A stretch of 64,000 nucleotides of DNA from Bacillus sp. EAC (GTDB lineage Bacteria > Bacillota > Bacilli > Bacillales > Bacillaceae_G). Positions 8,924 to 17,461 of the stretch are shown in pieces. The notes beneath the pieces are model-generated. The model was not told the DNA's origin and ran no database searches. It saw nothing but the letters and a program-made list of their open reading frames with translations. The stretch covers positions 62,001-126,000 of the forward strand of contig NZ_NCSY01000007.1 of assembly GCF_002156875.1 (NCBI RefSeq). The letters are read 5' to 3'. A program made the position numbers and the translations under genes. How positions within the stretch are numbered: position 1 is the stretch's first letter; every line of letters starts with the position of its first letter.

Positions 8924-9193
8924 GTGGGGGCGACAAATAGAAAATCTATTTCATCATTAACATTAGGCGTTTTATCAATAATCATTCCTTATATTGGGTT
9001 TATCCTTGGGATTCTTGGAATTTCTTTATCAAAGAGAAGCATTGTTGAAATTGAAATCTCAAATGAAAAAGGTAAAGGATTAGCTATTTCAGGTAGAATT
9101 TGTAGTATTGTAGGATTATGTATCCAGGTTTTTTTAATTTTACTTTTAATTTTAGGGTTAGTGACATATTACACGTTAATAAACAGTCATTAA
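8924..9193 (+). CDS. DUF4190 domain-containing membrane protein
   Basis: 89 residues. The pattern SSLTLGVLSIIIPYIGFILG ... KGKGLAISGRICSIVGL matches the two-helix DUF4190 unit, in which a small Gly/Ser-rich hairpin is followed by a second membrane segment. Start GTG 8924, preceded by GGAGGC. Function unknown. Confidence 0.8.
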   Translation: MGATNRKSISSLTLGVLSIIIPYIGFILGILGISLSKRSIVEIEISNEKGKGLAISGRICSIVGLCIQVFLILLLILGLVTYYTLINSH

Positions 9194-9212
9194 ATTTAAA
9201 TTATTACAATTT

Positions 9213-9284
9213 CTTAAGTAACTAACGAGAGCGTTAGTGCAATAAGAAAAAAGGTCCTTCTAAAAATAAGGTTTTTTTTGTGTA
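9213..9284 (+). repeat. HTT repeat, degenerate
   Basis: Head with core CTAACGAGAGCGTTAG, then a weak hairpin (CCTTCTAAAAATAAGG) plus T-run. The tail is not recognisable. Confidence 0.7.
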
Positions 9285-9457
9285 AATTAATACAATTTGT
9301 AAAGAACTTTTTTATCAATCTACACGGTGGGGATATATCCATAGAGGATAAAGAAACATTCCATAGAATAATTTAAATATATAAAATTGTAAAACTTTGG
9401 AAATATTATAAAGTTTTAGATTGTTATTATACTATTTATGAATGGAGAAATATGGTC

Positions 9458-9643
9458 ATGGTCTTATTTGCATTTATTTTTATTATTTTAGGAATTATCG
9501 GTACATTTTTCCCGAAAGTTTCATGGTATATAAGTGAAGGTTGGAAGTTCAAAGGTGCAGAACCTAGTACTGCAGCCCTTATAATTGCAAGGTTAGGTGG
9601 AGTTATTTCTATAATAATGGGTTTCTACCTTCTAACCTCTTAA
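9458..9643 (+). CDS. DUF6199-like small membrane protein
   Basis: About 61 residues: a hydrophobic N-terminal segment, the conserved centre WYISEGWKFKGAEPSTAAL, and a second hydrophobic segment, matching the DUF6199 family. An ATG at 9452 is also in frame, but GGAG at 9444 gives better spacing to ATG 9458. Function unknown. Confidence 0.75.
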   Translation: MVLFAFIFIILGIIGTFFPKVSWYISEGWKFKGAEPSTAALIIARLGGVISIIMGFYLLTS

Positions 9644-9655
9644 TATAAGTTTTAA

Positions 9656-9778
9656 TCGGTTGATTTAATTAAAAACAATTGGGTTGAAAAAGTGCCTAAG
9701 AAAATAGAAAAGCCATTTCCTGCTGAATTTAATTTTTATGATAAAAATAACAATATACTTTCTAAACGAAATTACTAA
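9656..9778 (+). pseudogene. C-terminal gene fragment whose stop lies in an HTT head
   Basis: An open frame of 40 codons without any start codon follows the DUF6199 gene directly: LIKNNWVEKVPKK ... EFNFYDKNNNILSKRNY. Its TAA (9776-9778) is part of the next repeat head. Probably the 3' remnant of a lost cassette gene. Family unknown. Confidence 0.45.
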
Positions 9779-9832
9779 TGCATGTGTTAGTTGAGCATGA
9801 TCATGAGTCGCTAACGCGGGTTTTTTATTAGG
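9770..9832 (+). repeat. HTT repeat, head and terminator
   Basis: Head with core CTAATGCATGTGTTAG, then the GAGTCGCTAACGCGG hairpin family plus T-run. The tail is not clear. Confidence 0.75.
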
Positions 9833-9982
9833 TCCATAAAAAAATACTGCTTTTAGAACTGTATGGCAATTTAAATCCATATAAAGGAATAATATATTTC
9901 TATGTAGAATCGATTAATAAAAGTAGTTAACTAGCTAATAAGATTTTGCTAAGATAAAAAAACTATGGAGTGTATTGTGAAA

Positions 9983-10435
9983 ATGGAACTTATCTCTTAT
10001 TTTCTACACTATTTTTATCCTTTTTTATTAATTGGTCCTGTTTATCTATTTATTCGTATACGGTATTCATTTTCATTTAAGAGATTAAAACGAATACGCA
10101 TTTCTACAAATTTGTTCTTGAGTATCGGTGCTTCCATTTACTTTTGAGTCATGGCTTTTAATTCAGGGCCTGGTGCATTGGCAACTATGTGGATTTTCTT
10201 CCCGCCATATTCAATAACAATGTATTTAATTGGTGCATGTATTGTGATTGTGATGGACCTTGTATTTTTCTTAATTCAAAAAATAAGAAGAGTACCGTTA
10301 GTTACTTATGACAATATTCCACAATTTAAAGGGCTATTAAGTTTATTAGGTGTTTCCATTGCCATAGGATGCCTATTTCCAGTATCTGTTTTTGTAATTC
10401 TATTATTAATAAGTTCATTAATCCCTGGGAGCTAA
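9983..10435 (+). pseudogene. Membrane protein gene interrupted by in-frame TGA
   Basis: Two ORFs (to 10147 and from 10151) are in the same reading frame, separated only by TGA at 10145-10147 (GASIYF*VMAFNS). Together they encode about 150 residues with four or five hydrophobic segments. GGAGTG at 9967-9972 supports ATG 9983; the second ORF has no ribosome-binding site. A TGG-to-TGA change is the simplest explanation, although two proteins or readthrough cannot be excluded. Family not recognised. Confidence 0.6.
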
Positions 10436-10504
10436 ATTAATTAAGAACAAAAAAAGCGTAAGTCTTTGAATCTTGTCTCATCCTTGCGCAAAAGGTTATG
10501 TTTC

Positions 10505-10596
10505 CTAATTGATCTAACGAGAGGATTAGTTGAAGATCACGAGCTACTAATATGTAGCTTTTTTTATTGAAGTAACTGGTGGCAGAACAGTACAAG
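10505..10596 (+). repeat. HTT repeat, complete
   Basis: Head with core CTAACGAGAGGATTAG, spacer GATCAC, terminator stem GAGCTACTAATATGTAGCTT plus T-run, tail TAACTGGTGGCAGAACAGT. Confidence 0.8.
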
Positions 10597-10674
10597 TTAC
10601 TTATGGGTGTTAAGGTGAAAGAGAAAGTTCTTTTTTAAAGAGAGTTATATTGAGAGATAAGGTAGGATAAGAGA

Positions 10675-10998
10675 ATGGAAGATATTTTTACTAAATTGTT
10701 AGAAAAAGATAAAGTGATCGGTGAAAAAGATGGTTTTCATTGGAAAAGTCACGGTAGGTCAGCAAGAATTTATTTTGTTGAAAATAGTACGATCGTGTCA
10801 ATCGAGGCTGAAATGTCAGGTGTTCCGAATCTCGATGTTTTAATCTACGGTGAGACAAAATATATTAATCAAAGATACTATTCTAAAGATAATCAATGGA
10901 GAGAAATCCCTAATGATGAAAGTTTAAGAATTCAATCTTTATTAGTTGAATGGTTAAATGGTAGAGGGCTCCGTCATGATATAATAGTGGGTATATAG
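10675..10998 (+). CDS. Hypothetical protein (107 aa)
   Basis: Soluble, mixed-charge protein with no signal peptide or membrane segment. The start MEDIFTKLLEKDKVIG is followed by beta-rich sequence (SARIYFVENSTIVSIEAEMS). Ribosome-binding site AAGGTAGG. No family recognised. Single-gene unit. Confidence 0.7.
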   Translation: MEDIFTKLLEKDKVIGEKDGFHWKSHGRSARIYFVENSTIVSIEAEMSGVPNLDVLIYGETKYINQRYYSKDNQWREIPNDESLRIQSLLVEWLNGRGLRHDIIVGI

Positions 10999-11097
10999 AA
11001 GATATCAGTGCACCGAATGATTTCAAAATAACTAGTACCGAGAATTACAGGAATTGTACCATTATCTTAATGGATTTATTAAATGAATACATACAAA

Positions 11098-11126
11098 TTA
11101 TTCAACTAACGAGAGCATTAGTTAAG
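11098..11126 (+). repeat. HTT repeat, head only
   Basis: Head with core CTAACGAGAGCATTAG. Neither hairpin nor tail follows; the next gene starts 66 bases later. Confidence 0.7.
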
Positions 11127-11191
11127 AAGAAATTGGAGCTAGCCAAATTAAGAAAAGGTTACGTATAATAAGGATAGAAGGTGAGACCAAT

Positions 11192-11446
11192 ATGGAGAAA
11201 TTATGCGGTAAATGTTCAAAAGAAGCTGGGATGACAAAAGAAGAGCGTTCTGAACTTGCTAAATCACGAATACCTAATAAAGTTTATACTTGTACTAACT
11301 GTAAAGTAGAGCATTCGTTAGAAATAATGAAAATCAAAAGGGGAATACAGGTAGAAGCGATTAAAACGGCAAGTGAAAAGTCGAAAAAAGCGCCAAAGAA
11401 GAAAAAGGAAAACGAAAAAGAACAGTTACAGATGGAATTTTTCTAG
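11192..11446 (+). CDS. Small CxxC zinc-ribbon-like protein (84 aa)
   Basis: Two CxxC pairs (CGKCSKEAG near residue 5 and CTNCKVEHS near residue 34) could form one zinc ribbon. The C-terminal third is a lysine/glutamate-rich, probably disordered tail ending QMEFF. Ribosome-binding site AAGGTGAG. Possibly nucleic-acid-binding; no family recognised. Confidence 0.7.
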   Translation: MEKLCGKCSKEAGMTKEERSELAKSRIPNKVYTCTNCKVEHSLEIMKIKRGIQVEAIKTASEKSKKAPKKKKENEKEQLQMEFF

Positions 11447-11467
11447 GTAAAAGAACTGTTCAAATTC

Positions 11468-11541
11468 TTATTTAACTAACGCATGCGTTAGTTAAACAAT
11501 GATGGACTACTTTTGTAGTCCTTTTTAAATGTGATAATTAG
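11468..11541 (+). repeat. HTT repeat, perfect 26-bp palindromic head
   Basis: The head at 11471-11496 is a perfect palindrome around CTAACGCATGCGTTAG with TTTAA/TTAAA flanks. Terminator stem GGACTACTTTTGTAGTCC plus T-run; weak tail. It marks the left edge of the long repeat-free block. Confidence 0.9.
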
Positions 11542-11570
11542 GAGTTTTACAATAAGAAGGTATGTAATAA

Positions 11571-12454
11571 ATAGTACATATTTTAATAGTTTTTATTACT
11601 GCTGCAGAAAAAAGAAATTTTTCAAGAGCTGCCGACGAGTTACTTATGACTCAACCATCAGTGAGCCAACAGATTCAATTACTCGAAAAGTTAGGTGCAA
11701 AACTACTTATAAGAACAAATAAATATGTTCAACTAACTAAGGCTGGAGAAATTGTCTATCTACACGCTAAAGAAATTACGGGATTATATAAGCGAATGTT
11801 TACATTAGTGGATGACTTAATGGGCAAGCCAAATGGACTTTTAAAAATTGGCGCGAGTTATACATTTGGAGAATATGTACTTCAACATGTCTTAGCAAAT
11901 CTAAAGAATAAATATCCTGATGTTATTCCATCAGTACAAATTGGAAACACAATTGACATAGCCCAAGCGGTGTTAAATCAACAAATTGATGTTGGAATTG
12001 TGGAAGGGGAAGTTTTTCATCATAACTTATATTTAAAAACTGTTTCTACGGACGAGAAGTATCTTGCTGCTGGATCAAATGGTAAATTAGCAACATTTAA
12101 AAAAATTACAAATGAACAATTTGAACAAGCAACTTGGATCGTACGTGAAAGTGGATCAGGAACAAGAGAAGTTACAGAAAAATTATTTCAAATTTTGAAA
12201 ATTCGTCCTACAAATTTAATGGAGTTCGGCAGAACTCAGCATATAAAAGAAGAAGTTGAAGCAGGGCTAGAAATAACTTAACTATCAGAACTTACTGTAA
12301 AAAAAGAAAGGCTACTTGATACTATTCTATTTCTTAATGTTGAAGGAACTCCGATAAAAAGAAATTTTTCAGTTATTACAGGATCAGTTCGCTTCAAACA
12401 AAATCAATGAAAGTATTTATTGATCTAATAGAAGTCTACTTATTAAAATTATAA
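11571..12454 (+). pseudogene. LysR-family regulator, degraded
   Basis: The frame contains the LysR HTH (AAEKRNFSRAADELLMTQPS) and a substrate-binding domain (LLKIGASYTFGEYVL), but it is broken at least three times. No start codon precedes the HTH, TAA at 12282 interrupts EAGLEIT*LSELTVKKE, and a later frameshift is needed to reach TKSMKVFIDLIE before TAA 12452. One residue is also missing in the usual LEKELGAKL motif. It is a remnant of a CysB/YtlI-like regulator. Confidence 0.75.
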
Positions 12455-12541
12455 AAACACTAATTCAATTTATTTTGATACAATTAATCTATAAGTTAGT
12501 AAAATAATAGTAGTTGTAAATAAATGGGAAGAGGGGAATAT

Positions 12542-13453
12542 ATGAATCCAGTACATTTAGAATATATAGTAGAAGTAGCAAAAACTGGTTCAATTTCAAT
12601 CGCATCTCAAAATCTAAATGTAACTCAATCTGGTATTAGTCAAGCTATTACAAATATTGAGAGTGAATTAGGTTTTAAGATTTTTGACCGTCATCGCGGA
12701 CAAGGTCCAGTGCCCACTCATGAAGGAAAGCAAATTATTAAACTTGCATTTGAAGTGTTATCAAAACTTCAAGAATTAAAGGATAAATCAAGAAGGAATA
12801 CTTTTTTAGGAAAAGGAAAGCTAAAAGTAGCCTCAATTGGTGGTTTTATGGAATTAATGTTAAAACCTGTATCTATCTTTAAAGAAATCTTTCCTAATAT
12901 TGAATTAGCTATATCACAAGAAGATACAAAGGATATACTTGATCTTATTCAACAAAATATGATTGATATTGGTCTTATTGCAATAGAAAGTAGACTTATA
13001 AATACCATTGAAAATCTAGAGTTTGATGTATTAGTAGAAGGTAAGTTGAAATTATTCGTAAGTAAGAATTCTCCTTTGGCATATTATGAAACAATCACGC
13101 CTGAAGATGTATTTAATCAGCACCTTGTTCTATATGATTCATTAATTTTAAGGGAATTCATTGGCAAATATTTCAACCAATTTAAAGACATCCATTTATT
13201 ATTCACTGCAAATGATTCACACTTCATAGCAGAAGCAGTCAATCAAAATATCGCAATCACTTTTTCACCAGATTTTGCTTTTAAAAACAATCCAAATTTA
13301 TTAAATGGCAATATTGTTTCAATTGATTTAAAAGATTTTGGGCCTGTTGATGTATCTTTGGGTTGGACAAAATCTCACAAAAAACATACTAATAGTTGTG
13401 AAAAAGATTTCATGAAATTAGTAAAATCTGAGATTGATCAGATTTATAAATAA
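12542..13453 (+). CDS. LysR-type transcriptional regulator
   Basis: About 303 residues: N-terminal winged HTH (LEYIVEVAKTGSISIASQNL, SQAITNIESELGFKIF), then a periplasmic-binding-like effector domain. ATG 12524 is in frame, but AGAGGGGA at 12530-12537 supports ATG 12542. It lies on the same strand immediately before the dioxygenase/MFS/hydrolase/ligase genes and is the obvious candidate regulator of that block. The inducer is unknown. Confidence 0.85.
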   Translation: MNPVHLEYIVEVAKTGSISIASQNLNVTQSGISQAITNIESELGFKIFDRHRGQGPVPTHEGKQIIKLAFEVLSKLQELKDKSRRNTFLGKGKLKVASIGGFMELMLKPVSIFKEIFPNIELAISQEDTKDILDLIQQNMIDIGLIAIESRLINTIENLEFDVLVEGKLKLFVSKNSPLAYYETITPEDVFNQHLVLYDSLILREFIGKYFNQFKDIHLLFTANDSHFIAEAVNQNIAITFSPDFAFKNNPNLLNGNIVSIDLKDFGPVDVSLGWTKSHKKHTNSCEKDFMKLVKSEIDQIYK

Positions 13454-13483
13454 TTAGGGAATAGGATGAAATAGCTTTTTAGT

Positions 13484-13522
13484 AGACAAAATTCTAGTTT
13501 TAAGGGTTTTGTCTTTTTTTAT
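13484..13522 (+). terminator. Rho-independent terminator after LysR gene
   Basis: AGACAAAA...TTTTGTCT followed by TTTTTT, separating the LysR gene from the dioxygenase gene. About 160 AT-rich bases with presumed promoter sequences follow. Confidence 0.75.
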
Positions 13523-13695
13523 TTAAGGTATTAATAAAACTTAATTGTTTATCATTTTTTTTAATTTTATTTATTTCTTGATCTATCATATTATTAAGTT
13601 AATTACTTAAGATTCAAAAAATTCAATATTTTGTTTCGGACAATCTTTAAGTAATAAAAAGTGATAATGAATCATATTGAGAGGGGAATTTACTA

Positions 13696-14709
13696 ATGAA
13701 ATCAATCCGTACTGAAAAGATTAACCACCCTAGTGCTTGGAAAGGCAGTGTAATCAAAAATGATGATTCATGGATTTATCGTTTGACGTTGGAGGATATT
13801 CAAGAGATTGAGGATGCCTTAGGAAACGTTCGAATGAAAGGGCTTTCATTAACTGACACAAATTGTGAATTTACAATTGAAGATTTCCCTTTACCGAATT
13901 TTTCAGCAACAATCGAAAAATTTGCTAATGAGATAGAAGGTGGAAGAGGATTTTTGCTTATTAAAGGCCTTCCGGTTGATAAATATTCAGAAGAAGAGTC
14001 TAGCGTTATCTTTTATGGTTTAGGTCTACATATGGGAACACCTATTACACAAAATTCTGAAGGGCATTTATTAGGACATGTAAAAAGCCAAGGTTTAAAT
14101 ATTGATAATGCAAATGTTAGAGGATACCAAACAAATTCTCATTTACCATTTCATACAGACTTAAGTGATGTAGTAGGATTACTTTGTTTAAATAAAGCAA
14201 AATCGGGCGGACATAGTACAATTGTAAGTTCAATGGCTGTCTACAATGAAATGCTAGAAAAATACCCAGAATATTTAGGCGTTTTATGTAATGATTTTTA
14301 CTTTGATAAACGTGGTGAGGAAAACCCTGGTGAGTCTCCTGTTCGTACATCACCGATTTTTAGTAGTCATGAAGGATTTGTTAGCTCTTTATATGTTCGT
14401 GGTTATATTGAAAGCGCGCAATTAAAAACAAACAAGCTTTTATCAAAAATTGAAATTGAGGCACTGGATATATTAGATTCACTTTTAGTGCGAGAAGATA
14501 TGAGACTAGATATGGATCTTGAGCCAGGTGATATTCAATTAATTAACAACTTTACTATTCTTCATTCACGTACAGAATATGTAGATTATACAGAACCAAA
14601 GCTTTGGAGACATTTATTGAGATTATGGTTAAATTTACCGAATGCTAGACCAATTTCTCCTTCAATTGAGTTTATAAGAGAAGGGTTTAAACCAAGAATA
14701 AATGCATAA
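13696..14709 (+). CDS. TauD/TfdA-family Fe(II)/2-oxoglutarate dioxygenase
   Basis: 337 residues. The iron-binding facial triad is visible: HTD at residues 153-155 (PFHTDLSD) and a distal histidine at 290 (ILHSRTEY), followed by an arginine in RHLLRLWL for 2-oxoglutarate. The length and sequence are like TauD-type oxygenases of the clavaminate-synthase-like group. GAGAGGGG is the ribosome-binding site. It is the first gene of a catabolic-looking set with an MFS transporter, a hydrolase and a CoA ligase; the substrate is unknown. Confidence 0.85.
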   Translation: MKSIRTEKINHPSAWKGSVIKNDDSWIYRLTLEDIQEIEDALGNVRMKGLSLTDTNCEFTIEDFPLPNFSATIEKFANEIEGGRGFLLIKGLPVDKYSEEESSVIFYGLGLHMGTPITQNSEGHLLGHVKSQGLNIDNANVRGYQTNSHLPFHTDLSDVVGLLCLNKAKSGGHSTIVSSMAVYNEMLEKYPEYLGVLCNDFYFDKRGEENPGESPVRTSPIFSSHEGFVSSLYVRGYIESAQLKTNKLLSKIEIEALDILDSLLVREDMRLDMDLEPGDIQLINNFTILHSRTEYVDYTEPKLWRHLLRLWLNLPNARPISPSIEFIREGFKPRINA

Positions 14710-14730
14710 AAAGGCTTTTTAAAAAGACAT

Positions 14731-14760
14731 AGGAACGTTTTGAAAACGTTCCTGTTCTTT
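14731..14760 (+). terminator. Palindrome, probable terminator
   Basis: AGGAACGTTTT-G-AAAACGTTCCT is a near-perfect hairpin followed by GTTCTTTT, 22 bases after the dioxygenase stop. It could alternatively be a regulator-binding site upstream of the MFS gene. Confidence 0.6.
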
Positions 14761-14827
14761 TGGAATGAAAGTATTATATTTGTCTGTAAGTAAAATAATC
14801 TTCTTAACTCAAAGGAGTTGATCAGTC

Positions 14828-16156
14828 ATGAGCAAAAAAAAAAATTATGAACTACTAAACCAGACCAATATGAAAACATCTAGATATGCTTGGATTATGA
14901 TGTTATTTCTATTCTTTTTAGCATTTATAAATAATTTAGATAAAGCTGTAATAGGGATCGCATCAGTACCAATTATGAAAGAGTTACACCTAAATCCAAC
15001 TGAGTGGGGGCTTGTAGGAAGCTCTTTTTATTGGCTATATGCAATATCAGCGATTGTAGTTGGTGGTATGGCGGATACTCACAGCTCTAAAAAGTTAATA
15101 ATCTGGCTAAGTATTATTTGGGCTTCAGTACAATTTTTAACATTAGTCATTATTGGACTACCTTCTTTGATTTTTACAAGAATTGTATTAGGAGCGGGGG
15201 AAGGTCCTGCAAGTGCTGTTGCTGCCGCGGTTATTGGAAAATGGTTACCAAAAGAGAAATATGCAATTGGTTTTGCATTCATCTTTTTAGGAACGCTTCT
15301 TGGACCTGCAATTGGATCTCCGATTTTATTGTCATTAATGAAAACTCATGGTTGGAGAAGTGCATTTTTGGCAACGGGAATACTAGGTTTTGTACTTCTT
15401 GTAATTTGGGTCATATTTGCTAAAGAAAGTCCAAAAGAATTAGGACTCGCATCTCCTTCTCAATCTGAAACACAATCAAAAAATACGCCATCTATTGGTT
15501 GGCGTCAATTTTTCAAAATTATAGCTACTAAGAATTTTATCCTTATTATATTAACTGGAATGGCATCATATTGGTTAATAGCTTTAAATTTAATTTGGTT
15601 TCCTAACTTTTATGAAAATGTAAAACATTTCGAGGGTAGTAGATTAAAATTAGCTGTTTCATTACCATTTCTTATCACAGCTGTTTTACAATTTATCATT
15701 GCTTCCCTTTCAGATCGGTCATATCGCAAAACGAAAAACATACGAAAATCACGTATCGCTTATGTTAGTATTTTAATGTTTTTATCAGCAATTGGTTTAT
15801 TTTTAGCAACAATTGTTAAATCAAGCTTATTAGCAATGATCTTATTATCTATTTCTCCGGGTTTATGTACAGTTTCTCTTGTACTATTACCAGTTATTTT
15901 ATTTGAGACTGTTTCTGATAAAAATATCGGAAAAGCGCAGGGGGTTTTTACTTCGTTGTCGACTATAGCTAGTATTATCGCACCATTGGTTTTTGGGGCT
16001 ATAATCCAAAAATCATCATCCCAAGTAGTTGGATTTAATCATGGGTTTCAAATAACCGCCTTGTTGATACTTATCATTGGGATCCTGTTTTGGTTTGGTG
16101 TAAGACCTGAATCAAATAAAATTGTTTCCAATCAGTCTAGTAATAAAACTTTTTAA
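14828..16156 (+). CDS. MFS transporter, ACS (anion:cation symporter)-like
   Basis: 442 residues with twelve predicted membrane segments. The sequence NNLDKAVIGIASVPIMKELHL and the loop GGMADTHSSKKLI, with GAGEGPASAVAAAVIGKWLP in helix 4, resemble ACS-family organic-acid symporters (hexuronate, glucarate, phthalate type). Ribosome-binding site AAAGGAG. Likely imports the organic acid or conjugate handled by the neighbouring enzymes; the specificity is inferred only from the context. Confidence 0.85.
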   Translation: MSKKKNYELLNQTNMKTSRYAWIMMLFLFFLAFINNLDKAVIGIASVPIMKELHLNPTEWGLVGSSFYWLYAISAIVVGGMADTHSSKKLIIWLSIIWASVQFLTLVIIGLPSLIFTRIVLGAGEGPASAVAAAVIGKWLPKEKYAIGFAFIFLGTLLGPAIGSPILLSLMKTHGWRSAFLATGILGFVLLVIWVIFAKESPKELGLASPSQSETQSKNTPSIGWRQFFKIIATKNFILIILTGMASYWLIALNLIWFPNFYENVKHFEGSRLKLAVSLPFLITAVLQFIIASLSDRSYRKTKNIRKSRIAYVSILMFLSAIGLFLATIVKSSLLAMILLSISPGLCTVSLVLLPVILFETVSDKNIGKAQGVFTSLSTIASIIAPLVFGAIIQKSSSQVVGFNHGFQITALLILIIGILFWFGVRPESNKIVSNQSSNKTF

Positions 16157-16288
16157 AAATTTAGTAAAAATATAAAAAAAATAGTGATATTGAAGTTTAT
16201 GGAATGAGTTTCATATGGCTAGGAAAGATTTTAAGTTACTAATTAGAGGATAATATCTAAGTTTAAAAATAAGAGAGGAGTAATAAAT

Positions 16289-17209
16289 TTGAATACTGTA
16301 AATGCACCATATAAATTTAAAGCCATTTATTACAAGTTTCTTAGTAGGGGATTGCAATGCGCAGGAACGCTTTACTTACCCATTGGTGTAAACAATCCTG
16401 CGGTCATAATAATGGCTCATGGGTTTGCAGGAATTCGTAAATTCCGTTTAGATGCCTTTGCAGAAAGGTTTGCAGAAGCCGGTGTGGCTGCCTTCTTCTT
16501 TGATTATCGGAATTTTGGAGATAGCGAAGGAGAACCTCGTCATTGGGTAGATCCAAAGCGCCACCAAGAGGATTATTACGAGGCACTTAAGTATGTTAAA
16601 ACGTTGCCTGAGGTAGATGCTAATCGTGTAATCTTGTGGGGGAGCTCACTTTCTGGTGGACATGTTCTAACAATTGCAGGAAAACAACCTTCAATTGCTG
16701 CAGTAATTGCACAAGTTCCACATGTGAGTGGGATTCCTACCATGTTAGCTATGAAACCTATCAATCTTCTAACAGCAATAGGAGCGGCTTTGCGTGACAT
16801 TCTAGGCAACTCATTGTTTAAAAGTCATTATTACAGTCCTGTAATCGGGAAGCCTGGGACATTTGCTGCTATGAACTCTGAAGGAAGCTGGGAAGGTTAT
16901 ATGCAATTTGTAACTCCGGACGCTCAATGGGAAAATAAAGTATTGGCTAGGACATTTCTTAAAATTCCGATGTATAGCCCTTCTCACAGTGTTCATAGGA
17001 TCCAAGTGCCTTCATTAGTAATTGCAGGCAGCAAGGACACTGTAACACCAGCAGCTACTACCAAACGCGCTGCGACTAAAATCAAAGATGTTGAGTTTCA
17101 CATGCTAGATTGCACACATTTTGAGCCCTATACCGGTGATTGTTTCGAAGTGAATATTTCAATTCAATTAGAATTTCTTAATAAACATGGTTTTTGTCCA
17201 CAAAGTTAG
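16289..17209 (+). CDS. Alpha/beta hydrolase (S15 / dienelactone-hydrolase-like)
   Basis: 306 residues. Oxyanion-hole motif AHGFAG (about 46-51), nucleophile elbow WGSSLSGGH (about 118-126), acid in AGSKDTVTP and histidine in CTHFEPY near the C-terminus complete the catalytic triad. Start TTG 16289 with AGAGGAG upstream. GC content is visibly higher than in the flanking genes. Probably hydrolyses an ester or acyl conjugate in the block's pathway; the substrate is unknown. Confidence 0.85.
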   Translation: MNTVNAPYKFKAIYYKFLSRGLQCAGTLYLPIGVNNPAVIIMAHGFAGIRKFRLDAFAERFAEAGVAAFFFDYRNFGDSEGEPRHWVDPKRHQEDYYEALKYVKTLPEVDANRVILWGSSLSGGHVLTIAGKQPSIAAVIAQVPHVSGIPTMLAMKPINLLTAIGAALRDILGNSLFKSHYYSPVIGKPGTFAAMNSEGSWEGYMQFVTPDAQWENKVLARTFLKIPMYSPSHSVHRIQVPSLVIAGSKDTVTPAATTKRAATKIKDVEFHMLDCTHFEPYTGDCFEVNISIQLEFLNKHGFCPQS

Positions 17210-17461
17210 TGTTAATTTAATGGTGATCATGAATGATTGAACAAAGCTTTAATACTTAATTAATTTAACCCTTCCTATTTATATGGAAGGAACTAATTTA
17301 AAAACAGTATTATAACGAGCATATTTTAAGAAACTTTTTAAATGCTTTAATGCTTCTTTTTAATTGAGGAGAAGTTGTGTTTTTTGTTCATTCAGAGTTT
17401 CCTTTGACTTTAAAAAAAACTGAATCTAATCATTTATTCTTAGATCAATAGGAGAGGAATT

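Noticed and set aside
15118-15423. 101-codon ORF inside the MFS gene
   Set aside because: Out-of-frame shadow of the transporter gene; no ribosome-binding site and an unnatural composition.
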